Shown here: one piece after another, positions 1 through 8,488 of the stretch
How the letters are laid out: the number at the start of each line of letters is the position of its first letter
How positions within the stretch are numbered: the stretch's first letter is position 1
Origin: Jiangella aurantiaca
Lineage (GTDB): Bacteria; Actinomycetota; Actinomycetes; Jiangellales; Jiangellaceae
DNA length: 34,285 nt
Direction: 5' to 3'
Assembly (NCBI RefSeq): GCF_004349105.1
Contig: NZ_SMLB01000063.1
Coordinates: forward strand, 1-34,285
Translations under genes and position numbers: made by a program
Notes under the pieces: model-generated
What the model was told of the DNA's origin: nothing
The model's input: the letters and a program-made list of their open reading frames with translations, nothing else
Databases searched by the model: none

Positions 1-193
1 CACATCGACACTTCGGATCAGCCACTTCCCGGACCCGCGAAACCGACGCTACAACCGAGCCCACCCTCCCGGAAGCCCGCAGCCAAGCAATCCCTCAAAC
101 GAGCCGGTTGACAACAGAGGGGAGCCGAAATGTCCGATAGATGGCCGAACAACTCCAAGATCAAGACGAGGTGGGCGGCTGCGGCCCGCCGGC
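1..193. other. Window edge, no supported gene
   Basis: I see no credible gene here. A purine-rich stretch at about 115-123 followed by an ATG at 130 resembles a ribosome binding site and start. The frames opened from 130 or 141 run antisense into the 3' end of the glycosidase gene and give arginine-rich or low-complexity protein typical of antisense reading in GC-rich DNA. It may be the downstream flank of the sugar operon. Confidence 0.4.
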
Positions 194-2266
194 CTACTGG
201 GCGTCGACGACGCCTTCGGCGCCGACGTCGACGAGCCGGCCGCCGGCGCGCAGGTTCCGCAGCCGGGCGTCAGGGTCGACCGCCGCCAGCCGCGATCGCA
301 CCGTCAGCGACCCGTCGACCTCCGGCCGGACGCCGAAGAACCCCTCGACGACCAGCGCGGACCACGCGCCGGCCGATGAGCACGACCAGTCGATGAGGTA
401 CGGGAACTGCGGCGGCGACTTCACCGCGCCGCCGTTGAGCGGCTCAGCGGCCTCCTCGACGAAGTGCGCCTGACCGGGCGGCCCTTGGTTGGCGGTCCGC
501 GCCAGGCCGGACAGCCAGTCGGCGGCGACGTCGGGCCGGCCCAGCTCGATCAGCGACCGCGCGGCGTCGGCCGGCCAGGCCGGGTAGGCGCCGTTCCACT
601 GGTGGTCCGGGCGGACGCTGAACGCGGCGTCGTCGTCGTACGGCGACAGCGCCCGCATCCACGACGGCGTCCGCAGCTCGCGGACGAAGAACGCCACCAT
701 CTCCTCGCGCTGCCGCTCCGGCAGGTCGGCGGCGATCGTCATGCCGACGGTGGTGAAGTCGTAGCAGTGCCGCACCGGCAGCAGCCGCCCGTCCGGCTGC
801 CGCGCGTGCCAGAACCCCTGGCCCTCGACGTACAGCTCGCCGACGTGCGGCACCAGCGCGTCGGCCTTCGTCCGCAGGTCGTCGGCGAGCCCGCCGTCGC
901 CGCGCAGCGCCGCGACGTCGGCGGCGGCCCGCATGCACCACACGTTGGCGGCGTTGAGGCTGGCCACCTCGTGCACGTACGAGCTGACGCACTCGAGCAG
1001 GTTGTCGATGCCGCCGTAGTCGGCCAGCGCGTGGGCCTTGCGGAAGCCCTCCCAGGCAGTGGCCCAGTCGGCGACGTGCTCGGCCACCGGCTTCGCCGGC
1101 CCGTCGTGCGCGGCGAGTTGGACGTCCAGGAAGGCGGGCTCGCCGTTCCAGCGCACGTAGTCGCGGACCAGCCGGATCATCGCGTAGTCGTTGACGGAGT
1201 ACCAGTAGCCCGCCGGTCCGCCGGTCTGCCACTCGGTGCCGAAGTGCCGGTGGATGTCCAGGGCGATCCAGTGCTCGATCTGCCGGCGCATCGGCTCCGG
1301 GTCCAGCAGGGCGTGGATCATCGAGCTGAGACTGAAGTCCCAGATGAACGTGGTGGTCTGCCAGTAGCGCGGCATCAGCGTGTCGTAGACCCGGCCGAGG
1401 TGGCTGGCCGGGCTGTCGCGGCGGAACCAGATCACGCCCAGCACGCCCCACCAGTACAGCCGGCGCAGCGCGTCGTTCGACGTCTCGAGCGTCGGCACAT
1501 GCCCGCTGAACTGGTCGTTCCCGGGCGTGAACGCGGCCCGCAGGGTGTCGTCCCACAGTGCGCGGGCGGCCGCGACCTGCCCGGGCACGTCCGCGACGAC
1601 GCTGTCGTACGCGGCCAGCGCGCCCTCGGCCTCGGTGCCGACCACGTGCACGTACCCGAACCGGTACCGCTCGCCGGGCGCCAGCGAGACGTCGACCTCC
1701 AGCGACCGGTCGCCGGCCCGGGCGCCGTCGGCGTCGAGGCCCTGCACGCTCACCGCCGCGGTGGTCTCGGCCCGGCCCAGCAGCGCCACCCGGTCCGGCA
1801 GCGGTGCCAGCGCGTTCGGCTCCGACGGCGGCTCCGGCGCGCGCCACGGCCCGGCCTGGGTCACCGTCGACGCGACCGACAGGCCCAGCCGGACCATCCG
1901 CTCGATGCCGGAGGTGTTCGTGACGGCGACGTCGACGACGACGCCGTCGACGCCCGGCGGGGTCACCGTCGTCGACTCGATGACGAGGTCGCCCAGCCGG
2001 GCGGAGCGGACGACGCGGTCGGGCCGCCACTGGATCGTGACGGGCTCGCCGTAGGACCGGAACAGCCGGCCGTCGACCCACAGCGCACCGGTGACGGTGT
2101 CGCCGTGCGAGACCGGCGCGAAGTTCACGCTGCGCACCGCGGTGACGTCGTGGTCGACCTGCACCGCGCCGAGGAAGTTGGTCAGGCCGGGCGGGTTGAC
2201 CATGTCGTCGTACCGCTGCACGACGGGGTCGGAGGTGAAGTCGTCGACGGTGGGGATGGGCCGCAT
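194..2266 (-). CDS. Six-hairpin (alpha/alpha)6-barrel glycoside hydrolase-like protein
   Basis: A 690-residue protein without a signal peptide, so probably cytoplasmic and acting on oligosaccharides brought in by the neighbouring ABC transporter. The architecture looks like an N-terminal beta-sandwich (about residues 1-240) followed by an (alpha/alpha)6 barrel (about 255-640), as in GH63/GH15/GH78-like enzymes. The barrel carries aromatic-rich segments, including YWQTTTFIWDFSLSSM around D310, a possible catalytic acid, and an acidic HFVEEAAEPLNGG segment near the C-terminus. I cannot place it in a numbered GH family, and the substrate is unknown. It is the last gene of the operon, with its start 3 bp after the stop of the enolase-family gene, so the two are probably co-translated. 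The glucarate-dehydratase-like neighbour suggests a uronic- or aldaric-acid-containing substrate; that is inference. Confidence 0.75.
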   Translation of the reverse strand: MRPIPTVDDFTSDPVVQRYDDMVNPPGLTNFLGAVQVDHDVTAVRSVNFAPVSHGDTVTGALWVDGRLFRSYGEPVTIQWRPDRVVRSARLGDLVIESTTVTPPGVDGVVVDVAVTNTSGIERMVRLGLSVASTVTQAGPWRAPEPPSEPNALAPLPDRVALLGRAETTAAVSVQGLDADGARAGDRSLEVDVSLAPGERYRFGYVHVVGTEAEGALAAYDSVVADVPGQVAAARALWDDTLRAAFTPGNDQFSGHVPTLETSNDALRRLYWWGVLGVIWFRRDSPASHLGRVYDTLMPRYWQTTTFIWDFSLSSMIHALLDPEPMRRQIEHWIALDIHRHFGTEWQTGGPAGYWYSVNDYAMIRLVRDYVRWNGEPAFLDVQLAAHDGPAKPVAEHVADWATAWEGFRKAHALADYGGIDNLLECVSSYVHEVASLNAANVWCMRAAADVAALRGDGGLADDLRTKADALVPHVGELYVEGQGFWHARQPDGRLLPVRHCYDFTTVGMTIAADLPERQREEMVAFFVRELRTPSWMRALSPYDDDAAFSVRPDHQWNGAYPAWPADAARSLIELGRPDVAADWLSGLARTANQGPPGQAHFVEEAAEPLNGGAVKSPPQFPYLIDWSCSSAGAWSALVVEGFFGVRPEVDGSLTVRSRLAAVDPDARLRNLRAGGRLVDVGAEGVVDAQ

Positions 2267-2269
2267 CGG

Positions 2270-3514
2270 TCAGCGTCCTCCGAGGTCCACTGGGCCGGCC
2301 GCCGCGGGGTCGGCCCAGTCGGAGTTGGGCAGCAACGGGTACCAGCCGGGCCGGCCGGGGTCGCGGTCGTACGGGTAGCCGCCCAGCTCGCGGTAGAGCT
2401 CGGCGTACTCGGCGAGCTTGTCGCGGTCCAGCTCGACGCCCAGCCCGGGCCCGTCGGGTACGTCGATGCCGCCGTCGCGGTACCGGAACGGCCCGCCGGC
2501 GATGACGTCCCCGGTCAGGTGGTGATAGTGGGCGTCAGCCGCGAAGGACAGGTTCGGCACGACGGCGCCCAGGTGCAGCATGGTGGCCAGCTGGATGCCC
2601 AGCTCGCCGGACGAGTGCACGGCGACGCCCAGCTGGAACGTCTCGCACACCCCGGCCGCCTTCACGCATGGGCGGATGCCGCCCCAGAACGTGGTGTCGA
2701 GCAGGACGACGTCGACGGCGGGGTCGCGGACGTTCGCCGCCAGCTGTTCGAAGTTCACGACGACGGTGTTCGTGGCGATCGGGATGCTGGTGCGTTCGCG
2801 CACCCGGCGCAGTCCGTTCATGCCCCACGTCGGGTCCTCGAGGTAGTCGTTGCGCAGGTCCTCGATGCCCGCGGCGAACCGGACCGCCTCCTCCGGCGAC
2901 CACGCGCCGTTGGGGTCGTGCCGCAGCGTGTCGTCCGGGGACGCCTCGGCCAGCGCCCGGTAGCACTCCAGCTCGTAGTCCGGCGGGAAGACGCCGCCCT
3001 TGAGCTTGTGCACGGTGAAACCGTGCGCCTCCTTCAGCTCGCGGGCGTGCGCGACCAGCTGCTGCGGGGTGCGCACCTCGCCGCCGCCGTCGGCGGCCGG
3101 GTAGCGGAAGAACAGGTAGCTGGCGAACGCGACGTGGTCGCGGACCTTGCCGCCGAGCAGCTCGTGCACCGGCACGCCGAGGTGCTTGCCCTGCAGGTCC
3201 AGGCAGGCGAACTCGATGGCCGCGAGCAGCTGGGTGCGGTTGTTGTAGAGGCTGGCCGTCGGGTTGGCCAGCATGAACCGCAGCGCCTCGGTGCGGGCGG
3301 GGTCGTGGCCGACGACGTACTCGCGCAGGCCGCGGACGGCGTCCTCGGCGCTCTGGCCGCCGCCGCCCATCTCGCCCAGGCCGACCAGGCCGTTGTCGGC
3401 CTCGACCTCGACAATGGTACGGACGAACCGGCCCCAGTGCGCGCCGTTGCTGTGCCGCAGCGGCGCCTGCAGCGGCACCGTCACGGTCGTGGCGCGCACG
3501 TCGACGATCTTCAC
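2270..3514 (-). CDS. Glucarate dehydratase-like enolase-superfamily enzyme
   Basis: A 414-residue member of the mandelate racemase/muconate lactonising enolase superfamily. The residues match the glucarate dehydratase pattern: the KxK base at K170/K172 (HKLKGG), metal ligands D200 (HDPNGAW), E226 (YLEDP) and N249 (ATNT), and the D273/H300 dyad (LLDTT and VAVHSS). Enzymes of this group dehydrate aldarates such as D-glucarate to keto-deoxy acids using Mg2+. The complete catalytic set argues for an active acid-sugar dehydratase, though the exact substrate could be another aldonate or aldarate. It lies 4 bp after the SDR gene and 3 bp before the glycosidase gene in one operon. The start [15 protein letters not shown] is a typical N-terminus for the superfamily. 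Confidence 0.85.
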   Translation of the reverse strand: MKIVDVRATTVTVPLQAPLRHSNGAHWGRFVRTIVEVEADNGLVGLGEMGGGGQSAEDAVRGLREYVVGHDPARTEALRFMLANPTASLYNNRTQLLAAIEFACLDLQGKHLGVPVHELLGGKVRDHVAFASYLFFRYPAADGGGEVRTPQQLVAHARELKEAHGFTVHKLKGGVFPPDYELECYRALAEASPDDTLRHDPNGAWSPEEAVRFAAGIEDLRNDYLEDPTWGMNGLRRVRERTSIPIATNTVVVNFEQLAANVRDPAVDVVLLDTTFWGGIRPCVKAAGVCETFQLGVAVHSSGELGIQLATMLHLGAVVPNLSFAADAHYHHLTGDVIAGGPFRYRDGGIDVPDGPGLGVELDRDKLAEYAELYRELGGYPYDRDPGRPGWYPLLPNSDWADPAAAGPVDLGGR

Positions 3515-3518
3515 GTGC

Positions 3519-4313
3519 TCAGTTCTCCTTCGCGGACTCGGGCAGGACCACCGGCAGCCCGGCGCGCAGTCCGCCGTCGACCACCAGGTCGGTGCCGGTG
3601 ACGAAGCTGGCCTGGGGTCCGGCCAGGTAGGCGACGGCGTCGGCCACCTCGGACGGCCGCGCGACGCGGCCCAGCGGGTGCGAGCGGCCCCACTCGGCGA
3701 CGACGTCTTCGGCCGGGCGGCCGTCGGCGTAGAGGTCGGCGGCCCAGCGCAGCATCGGGGTGTCGACCGAGCCGGGCAGGACGGCGTTGACGCGCACGCC
3801 GTCAGCCGCGTGGTCGAGCGCCATCGACCGGACCAGCGCGACCAGCGCGCCCTTCGACGCCGCGTACGCCGCGACCCGGGTCTGCGACTGGTACGACTGC
3901 ACCGACGCCACGACCACGACGGCGCCTCCCCCGTCGGCCCGCAGCAGCGGCATCAGGAAGTGGCAGGCGGCGAAGACGCCGCGCAGGTTGACGGCGATGA
4001 CCTCGTCGAACAGCTCCATGCTGGTCTCTTCGACGGTGCCGTAGCGCTGGATGCCGGCGGCGCAGACCAGGGTGCCGATGCTCCCGAACTGCTCGGTGAG
4101 CTCGGCGGCGCACCGCTCGACGGCGGCGGCGTCGGCCACGTCGAGCTGCCGGGCCTGCACCCGCCAGCCGCGCTCCATCGAGTCGGCGGCCAGCCGGTCG
4201 AGCGCGGCGGCGTCGCGGTCGAGCGCGACCACCAGCTCGCCGTCGCCGGCCAGCCGCTCCACGACCGCCCGGCCGATGCCGGCGCCGCCGCCGGTGACCA
4301 CGGCCACTCTCAT
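3519..4313 (-). CDS. Short-chain dehydrogenase/reductase (SDR family)
   Basis: A 264-residue classical SDR. The nucleotide-binding motif TGGGAGIG is at residues 7-14, CAAG (a variant of NNAG) at 84-87, and the catalytic S137, Y150 and K154 are present (YAASK). The C-terminal [13 protein letters not shown] is typical of family members that oxidise or reduce a sugar or sugar-acid hydroxyl with NAD(P)(H). Here it probably handles an intermediate between the imported sugar and the dehydratase step, but the substrate is not readable from sequence. A GGAGG sits just upstream of the ATG, which is about 10 bp from the stop of the preceding permease gene, in keeping with one polycistronic message. Confidence 0.88.
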   Translation of the reverse strand: MRVAVVTGGGAGIGRAVVERLAGDGELVVALDRDAAALDRLAADSMERGWRVQARQLDVADAAAVERCAAELTEQFGSIGTLVCAAGIQRYGTVEETSMELFDEVIAVNLRGVFAACHFLMPLLRADGGGAVVVVASVQSYQSQTRVAAYAASKGALVALVRSMALDHAADGVRVNAVLPGSVDTPMLRWAADLYADGRPAEDVVAEWGRSHPLGRVARPSEVADAVAYLAGPQASFVTGTDLVVDGGLRAGLPVVLPESAKEN

Positions 4314-4323
4314 CGCACGCCTC

Positions 4324-5151
4324 CTAGAACTGGCCGAGGTTGAGGCCCCGGCTGAAGATCCGCTGGGTGGACAGGAACAGGACGACGGTCGGCAGCGACA
4401 CCAGCAGGCCGCCGGCCAGCACCGCCGTCAGCTGGAGCCCGCCGTAGGTGTCCTGGAGCGCGGTGACCGCCGTCATGAGCGGGCGGACGTCGTCGGACTG
4501 GCTGAGCGCGAGTCCCAGCAGTAGGTCGTTCCAGACGAAGGTCGCCTGCAGGATGAACACGGCCACGAGCGCGCTGGTGGACATCGGCAGGTAGATGCGC
4601 CAGAAGATGCGCCAGGTGCTGGCGCCGTCCATGACCGCGGCCTCGAACACCTGGTGCGCGATGCCGCCCAGGAAGTTCCGCATGACCAGTGCCGAGAACG
4701 GCACGGTGACGGCGGTGTAGATGGCGACCATGCCCAGCCGGCTGTCGTAGATGGCGGCCTCGACGTAGCCGACGAACAGCGGCATCAGGATCATCTGCAG
4801 CGGGAACACGGTGCCGCCGAAGACCAGCACGAACCAGAAGAACCCGTGCTTGAGCCGCAGCGCGACGATGCCGAACCCGATGGCGGCGCCGATCAGCACG
4901 GCCAGCGCCGGCGCGATGACGCTGTAGAGGACGGTGCTGGTGACGGCGTCGCCGAGGCCGCCGATCTCCCAGGCCTGCCGGATGTTGTCGAACAGGGCGA
5001 AGTCGCTCACCGGCCGCCAGACCTGGTCGGCGGCGTACCGCGCGGGGTCCTTGCTGGCGTTGACCAGCAGCAGGTAGATCGGCGCCAGCCAGATGAGGCC
5101 GAGCACCACGAGGATCGCCGGCCGGAGGATGCGCGCGGCCATCGGCGTCAC
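4324..5151 (-). CDS. ABC sugar transporter permease, MalG/CUT1 type
   Basis: A 275-residue inner-membrane permease with about six hydrophobic segments, beginning with an N-terminal membrane helix (LVVLGLIWLAPIYLLL). It carries the EAA loop (EAAVMDGASTWRIFWRIYLP) that docks on the ATPase. I chose the GTG at 5151 because it overlaps the upstream permease's TGA in a GTGA arrangement, which signals translational coupling; the same frame stays open much further upstream, but that part is antisense-like sequence. It forms the transport channel with the next permease and the lipoprotein encoded upstream. No ATPase gene is adjacent, as is common for actinobacterial CUT1 systems served by a shared MsiK-type ATPase. 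Confidence 0.9.
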   Translation of the reverse strand: MTPMAARILRPAILVVLGLIWLAPIYLLLVNASKDPARYAADQVWRPVSDFALFDNIRQAWEIGGLGDAVTSTVLYSVIAPALAVLIGAAIGFGIVALRLKHGFFWFVLVFGGTVFPLQMILMPLFVGYVEAAIYDSRLGMVAIYTAVTVPFSALVMRNFLGGIAHQVFEAAVMDGASTWRIFWRIYLPMSTSALVAVFILQATFVWNDLLLGLALSQSDDVRPLMTAVTALQDTYGGLQLTAVLAGGLLVSLPTVVLFLSTQRIFSRGLNLGQF

Positions 5152-6074
5152 ACCGTCCTCTCGGCCGACAGCTGCCGGCGCAGGTAGGTGATCGCGGCGA
5201 GGAACGTCACGACGCTGAGGAAGACCGCGACGGCCGAGCCGGCGCCGTACGCGCTGTTCACGAACGTCTCCTCGTACATCGTCACCGCGAGCGTCTCGGC
5301 GTTGCGGCCGGGCCCGCCCTTGGTCATCACCCACACGATGTCGAACGTCTTCAGGCTCGCCACCAGCGACAGTCCGACCACGACGGTGGTCAGCGGCCGG
5401 AGCATCGGCCAGTGCATGTGCCGGAACATACGCCAGCCGGACGCGCCGTCGAGCCGGGCCGCCTCGATCGGCTCCCGCGGGATCGACTGCAGGCCGATGA
5501 CGAACAGCAGCGCGTTCACGCCGCTCTGCTGCCAAGCCGCGGCACCGATCATCACGATGGTGTTCAGCGGCGCGTCGCTCAGCCAGCGGCTGTCCGCACC
5601 CGGCAGCCCGAGCGCGTCCAGGGCCTGGCTCAGTCCGCCGCCGTTCTGCAGCACGAACCGCCAGACCACGCCGACCGCGACGCCGGAGATCGCATACGGG
5701 ATGAGGAACGGCAGCCGCAGCCAGCTGCCGAACCGCATCCCGTACGACAGCGTCGCGATCAGCAGACCCAGCCCGACCGGGACCGTGATGCTGCCCACGA
5801 CCCAGATCAGGGTGTTGCGCAGCGATGTGAGGAAGTTCGGGTCGTCGAACATGGCCCGGTAGTTGTCCAGCCCGACCCATGACGGCGACCCGAGACCGTT
5901 GTACTCGGTGAAGCTGATCCACGTCGTCCAGAGGAACGGCAGGTACAGCAGCACCGCCACGACGAGGACCGCCGGCAGGCTGAACCCCCGCGCAGACCAT
6001 CGGTAGGACCCGCGACGACGCACCGGCCGCGGCGTCGTCGTCTGTTCAGGCGCGGCAACCGCCAGCCCCGACAT
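5148..6074 (-). CDS. ABC sugar transporter permease, MalF/UgpA type
   Basis: A 308-residue permease of the CUT1 carbohydrate ABC family. A short cytoplasmic basic N-terminus (about residues 1-30) is followed by a first membrane helix (LPAVLVVAVLLYLPFLW), a periplasmic-type loop and further helices. The EAA loop is EAARLDGASGWRMFRHMHWP. The ATG at 6074 has AGGGAG upstream at workable spacing. It pairs with the MalG-type permease through a GTGA stop/start overlap and follows the binding-protein gene by 27 bp. The imported sugar is unknown; operon content suggests an oligosaccharide or acidic sugar. Confidence 0.9.
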   Translation of the reverse strand: MSGLAVAAPEQTTTPRPVRRRGSYRWSARGFSLPAVLVVAVLLYLPFLWTTWISFTEYNGLGSPSWVGLDNYRAMFDDPNFLTSLRNTLIWVVGSITVPVGLGLLIATLSYGMRFGSWLRLPFLIPYAISGVAVGVVWRFVLQNGGGLSQALDALGLPGADSRWLSDAPLNTIVMIGAAAWQQSGVNALLFVIGLQSIPREPIEAARLDGASGWRMFRHMHWPMLRPLTTVVVGLSLVASLKTFDIVWVMTKGGPGRNAETLAVTMYEETFVNSAYGAGSAVAVFLSVVTFLAAITYLRRQLSAERTV

Positions 6075-6101
6075 CAGTCAACTCCCTCACGTTCGGGCAG
6101 G

Positions 6102-7367
6102 TCAGCCCTGGCTGCTCCAGTAGGCGTCGGCCTCGGCCTGGATGGTCTCGAGGATCGGCATCGGGTCGCCCGGGTTCGTGACGAACGCGCTGAAGCCGTC
6201 CAGCGCCGCGGTGAGAACCGGCGTCGGCGTCGCCTCGAAGTACCGTTCGAGCAGCCGGTAGTCGCCGCTGGCGGATTGCTCGTTCAGGTCGGCGAGCAGC
6301 TGGTCCTGCACCAGGGCCTTCGGGTTGAACGACACGTCGCCGCGGGCGTTGGCCCACGCCGTCTGCGCCTCATCGGTCATCCACCACTCGGCGTACTGCA
6401 GCGCCGACGTCTCGTTCGCGGCGTCCTTGGCGGTGCACATGGGCCCGGTCTCGAAGATCAGTGAGGTCTGCGGCAGGTCGGGGTTGACGTTCGGGATGAC
6501 GAAGAAGTCGTAGTCGGTGCCGGAGACCATGTCGACGCTGTTGAGCTGGCCGCTCAGGAACGTGCCGAAGTTGATCATCGCGACGGTGCCGCCCTTCAGC
6601 TGATCCTGCGGTGCGGTCTGGTCGCCCGGGTCACCGAAGTAGCCGCCCTCGAGCATGCCTCGCCACTGCTCCATGACCTCGACGACGCCCGGGTCGGTGT
6701 AGCTGGCCTCACCGGTGGACAGGGCGTTGTACAGCTCGGGGTCGGTACCGGCCAGCAGCGTCTGGAACCAGACGAACGAGAACAGGATGTTGGTCTCGTA
6801 GAACGGGGTGACGCCGTTGGCCTTCACGGTGTCGGCGACGGTCATGAGCTCGGCCCAGCTGGTCGGCTCGGCCAGGCCGTACTGGTCGAAGACCGCCTTG
6901 TTGTAGTACATGACCCAGTAGGCGGCGTTCATCGGGACGCAGTACGTCTCGCCGTCGACGGTGAAGTGCTCCTGCATGGCCTCGGGCACGTCGCCGTTGT
7001 CGATCGCCGCCTGCCAGATGTCCGTCGTCGGCGCCAGCAGGTCCTCGGCGACGAGGTCCTCGAGCTCGCTGCCGGTGTGCCAGGTGAAGAGGTCGGGCCG
7101 CTCGTCGGTGCGGAACGACTGCCGGATGAACGCCGAGTACTGCTCGGCGTCGGAGTATCCGGTGAAGTCCAGCCCCAGCCCGAGGCTGGTCTCCGACACG
7201 TCGGACACCGCCAGGAACTGCGGCTCCCAGGCACCCTTGTCGGTGTAGAAGCTGATCTGCCCGGGGCCGGCGGAGCCTTCGTCGCCGCCGTCGTCGTCGC
7301 CCCCGCATGCGGCCAGGACGAGCGTCGACGCCACCAGAGCGGCCACCACAGTGTGACGCAATCTCAC
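6102..7367 (-). CDS. Extracellular sugar-binding lipoprotein of an ABC transporter
   Basis: A 421-residue family 1 solute-binding protein. The N-terminus has arginines, a hydrophobic stretch and the lipobox LVLAAC with C21 as the predicted lipidated residue, followed by an acidic GGDDDGGDEG linker usual for actinobacterial binding proteins. The rest shows the two-lobe sugar-binding fold pattern (SWAELMTVADTVKANGVTPF, GTVAMINFGTFL). It captures the substrate outside the membrane for the two permeases encoded next. The GTG at 7367 follows a purine-rich GAGAGGTGAG. The gene begins 79 bp after the GntR stop. It is probably part of the same transcript, though an internal promoter in the gap is possible. 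Confidence 0.9.
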   Translation of the reverse strand: MRLRHTVVAALVASTLVLAACGGDDDGGDEGSAGPGQISFYTDKGAWEPQFLAVSDVSETSLGLGLDFTGYSDAEQYSAFIRQSFRTDERPDLFTWHTGSELEDLVAEDLLAPTTDIWQAAIDNGDVPEAMQEHFTVDGETYCVPMNAAYWVMYYNKAVFDQYGLAEPTSWAELMTVADTVKANGVTPFYETNILFSFVWFQTLLAGTDPELYNALSTGEASYTDPGVVEVMEQWRGMLEGGYFGDPGDQTAPQDQLKGGTVAMINFGTFLSGQLNSVDMVSGTDYDFFVIPNVNPDLPQTSLIFETGPMCTAKDAANETSALQYAEWWMTDEAQTAWANARGDVSFNPKALVQDQLLADLNEQSASGDYRLLERYFEATPTPVLTAALDGFSAFVTNPGDPMPILETIQAEADAYWSSQG

Positions 7368-7446
7368 GTGAACTCACCTCTCAGCATTCAGATAGGTGTC
7401 ACGGACCGGCAGGTGGCCGTGACTGGCAGGACGCCGGGACCGGCGG

Positions 7447-8154
7447 TCACCGCCCGGAATCGGGTCTCCTGCTGCGAATGGCCTCGATGACGTTGTCGAG
7501 GTGTTCCTTGCTCGCGCGGAACGCCTCGTCGGCGTCGCCGTCGAGCACCGCCCGGGCGATGCGCCGGTGCTCCTCGAAGTCCTCGCCCTCGTCGCCGTGC
7601 AGGCGCAGGATCTCGCGCTGCTCTTGCGCATGCACCAGCACGATCGAGTCGACCACTTCGGCCAGGACGGTGTTGCCGGACGCCTGCGCGACCGCCCGGT
7701 GGAAGTCGAGGTTGACGACCCAGAGCCGTGGGTTGCGCTCGATGAGGCAGCGCTCGGCCTCGCGCAGCGTCTCGCTGATGCGCTCGACGCCGTCCGGGTC
7801 GCGGACGGTGGCACCCATGGCCGCGATCGGCGGCTCGATGGTGCTCCGCGCCACCAACAGGTCGACCAGGCTCTCGCTGGTCAGCAGCGGCCCGTGCGGA
7901 TTCGGCAGCACCGAGCGGCGCACGTTCTCGCCCACGTACACGCCGGACCCGTGCCGCAGCACGACCACGCCCATCGCCTCGAGCCGGCGCAACGCCTCGC
8001 GCATGGTGGGGACCGCGACGGCGAACCGCTCCGCCATCGACCGGACGGTATCCATCTGGGCGCCCGCCTCGAGGCGGCGCTCCCGGATCAGCGCGACGAC
8101 TCCGGCGGCCAGCTCATCGGCCAGCGTCCGGCGGCTCGCTTCTCCGGCAGTCAC
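7447..8154 (-). CDS. GntR-family regulator with FCD effector domain (FadR subfamily)
   Basis: A 235-residue one-component regulator. Residues about 10-80 form the winged helix (TVRSMAERFAVAVPTMREALRRLEAMGVV, ending in the wing RHGSGVYV), and residues about 95-225 form an all-helical FCD ligand-binding domain (LDFHRAVAQASGNTVL, EEHRRIARAVLDGDADEA). FadR-subfamily regulators often sense sugar acids or related carboxylates and repress neighbouring catabolic genes, which fits this operon. The GTG at 8154 is the first start after the promoter region. The gene leads the seven-gene minus-strand operon, so it probably autoregulates through the dyad at 8194-8210. Confidence 0.88.
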   Translation of the reverse strand: MTAGEASRRTLADELAAGVVALIRERRLEAGAQMDTVRSMAERFAVAVPTMREALRRLEAMGVVVLRHGSGVYVGENVRRSVLPNPHGPLLTSESLVDLLVARSTIEPPIAAMGATVRDPDGVERISETLREAERCLIERNPRLWVVNLDFHRAVAQASGNTVLAEVVDSIVLVHAQEQREILRLHGDEGEDFEEHRRIARAVLDGDADEAFRASKEHLDNVIEAIRSRRPDSGR

Positions 8155-8192
8155 AACCCCGTCCCCTTCGACGTCTCGTTCGCGCGTTGGAG

Positions 8193-8223
8193 AGATTAGA
8201 TCACTTAATCACTTTCCTGTCGA
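8193..8223 (-). promoter_or_regulatory. Candidate promoter and operator of the gntR-led sugar operon
   Basis: An AT-rich island in GC-rich DNA. The dyad GATTA-N7-TAATC (8194-8210) is a 17-bp imperfect palindrome. On the minus strand a -35-like TCGACA (8223-8218) and a -10-like TAATCT (8198-8193) are separated by 19 nt, which is long. The dyad overlaps the -10, a natural repressor position for the adjacent GntR protein. The assignment rests on position and symmetry only. Confidence 0.4.
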
Positions 8224-8355
8224 TACCCGTCGTGATCGATGGCCCGACGGGCCGGTGAATGGCCAGGTGAGCCCAATGATGTGGCTCCGGCGAGCAACGT
8301 GCCGCCTCGATGGGGCGAACGTCAGCCGGGCGGACGTGCGCCGGTCGCCCCGGCT

Positions 8356-8445
8356 GGAAATGATCAGGTTGAGCAGGTGTCACGTTGATCATGGAGGAAC
8401 GTCCCTCTCCCGCGCCTCGAAAAGGGCGCTTCTCCATGATCAACG
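8356..8445 (+). repeat. Box-plus-hairpin intergenic element, copy A
   Basis: A 25-nt box (8356-8380, beginning GGAAATGATCA and ending AGGTGT) is followed after 2 nt by an inverted repeat. The arms are CGTTGATCATGGAG (8383-8396) and CTCCATGATCAACG (8432-8445), exact over 14 bp, with further partial pairing inward. The box matches the one at 30259-30283 at 23 of 25 positions. The element lies 44 bp beyond the tatB stop, so the hairpin may also act as that operon's terminator. Short frames called across it are artefacts. Confidence 0.75.
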
Positions 8446-8488
8446 GCGCTCAGTGGGGCCAGAGAGCCCAGCGATCGCGGATGGGACG

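Noticed and set aside
130-473. Short plus-strand frames starting at 130 and 141 with a ribosome-site-like sequence
   Set aside because: They read antisense into the glycosidase 3' end and give R-rich or P/S/T-rich sequence. A truncated gene start cannot be excluded but is not supported.
464-3601. A 1045-codon open frame antisense to the glycosidase and enolase-family genes
   Set aside because: It runs across two real genes in another frame and gives biased, domain-free sequence.
8201-8443. An 80-codon frame upstream of gntR
   Set aside because: It lies over the candidate promoter and the hairpin element, and part of its sequence comes from the repeat itself.
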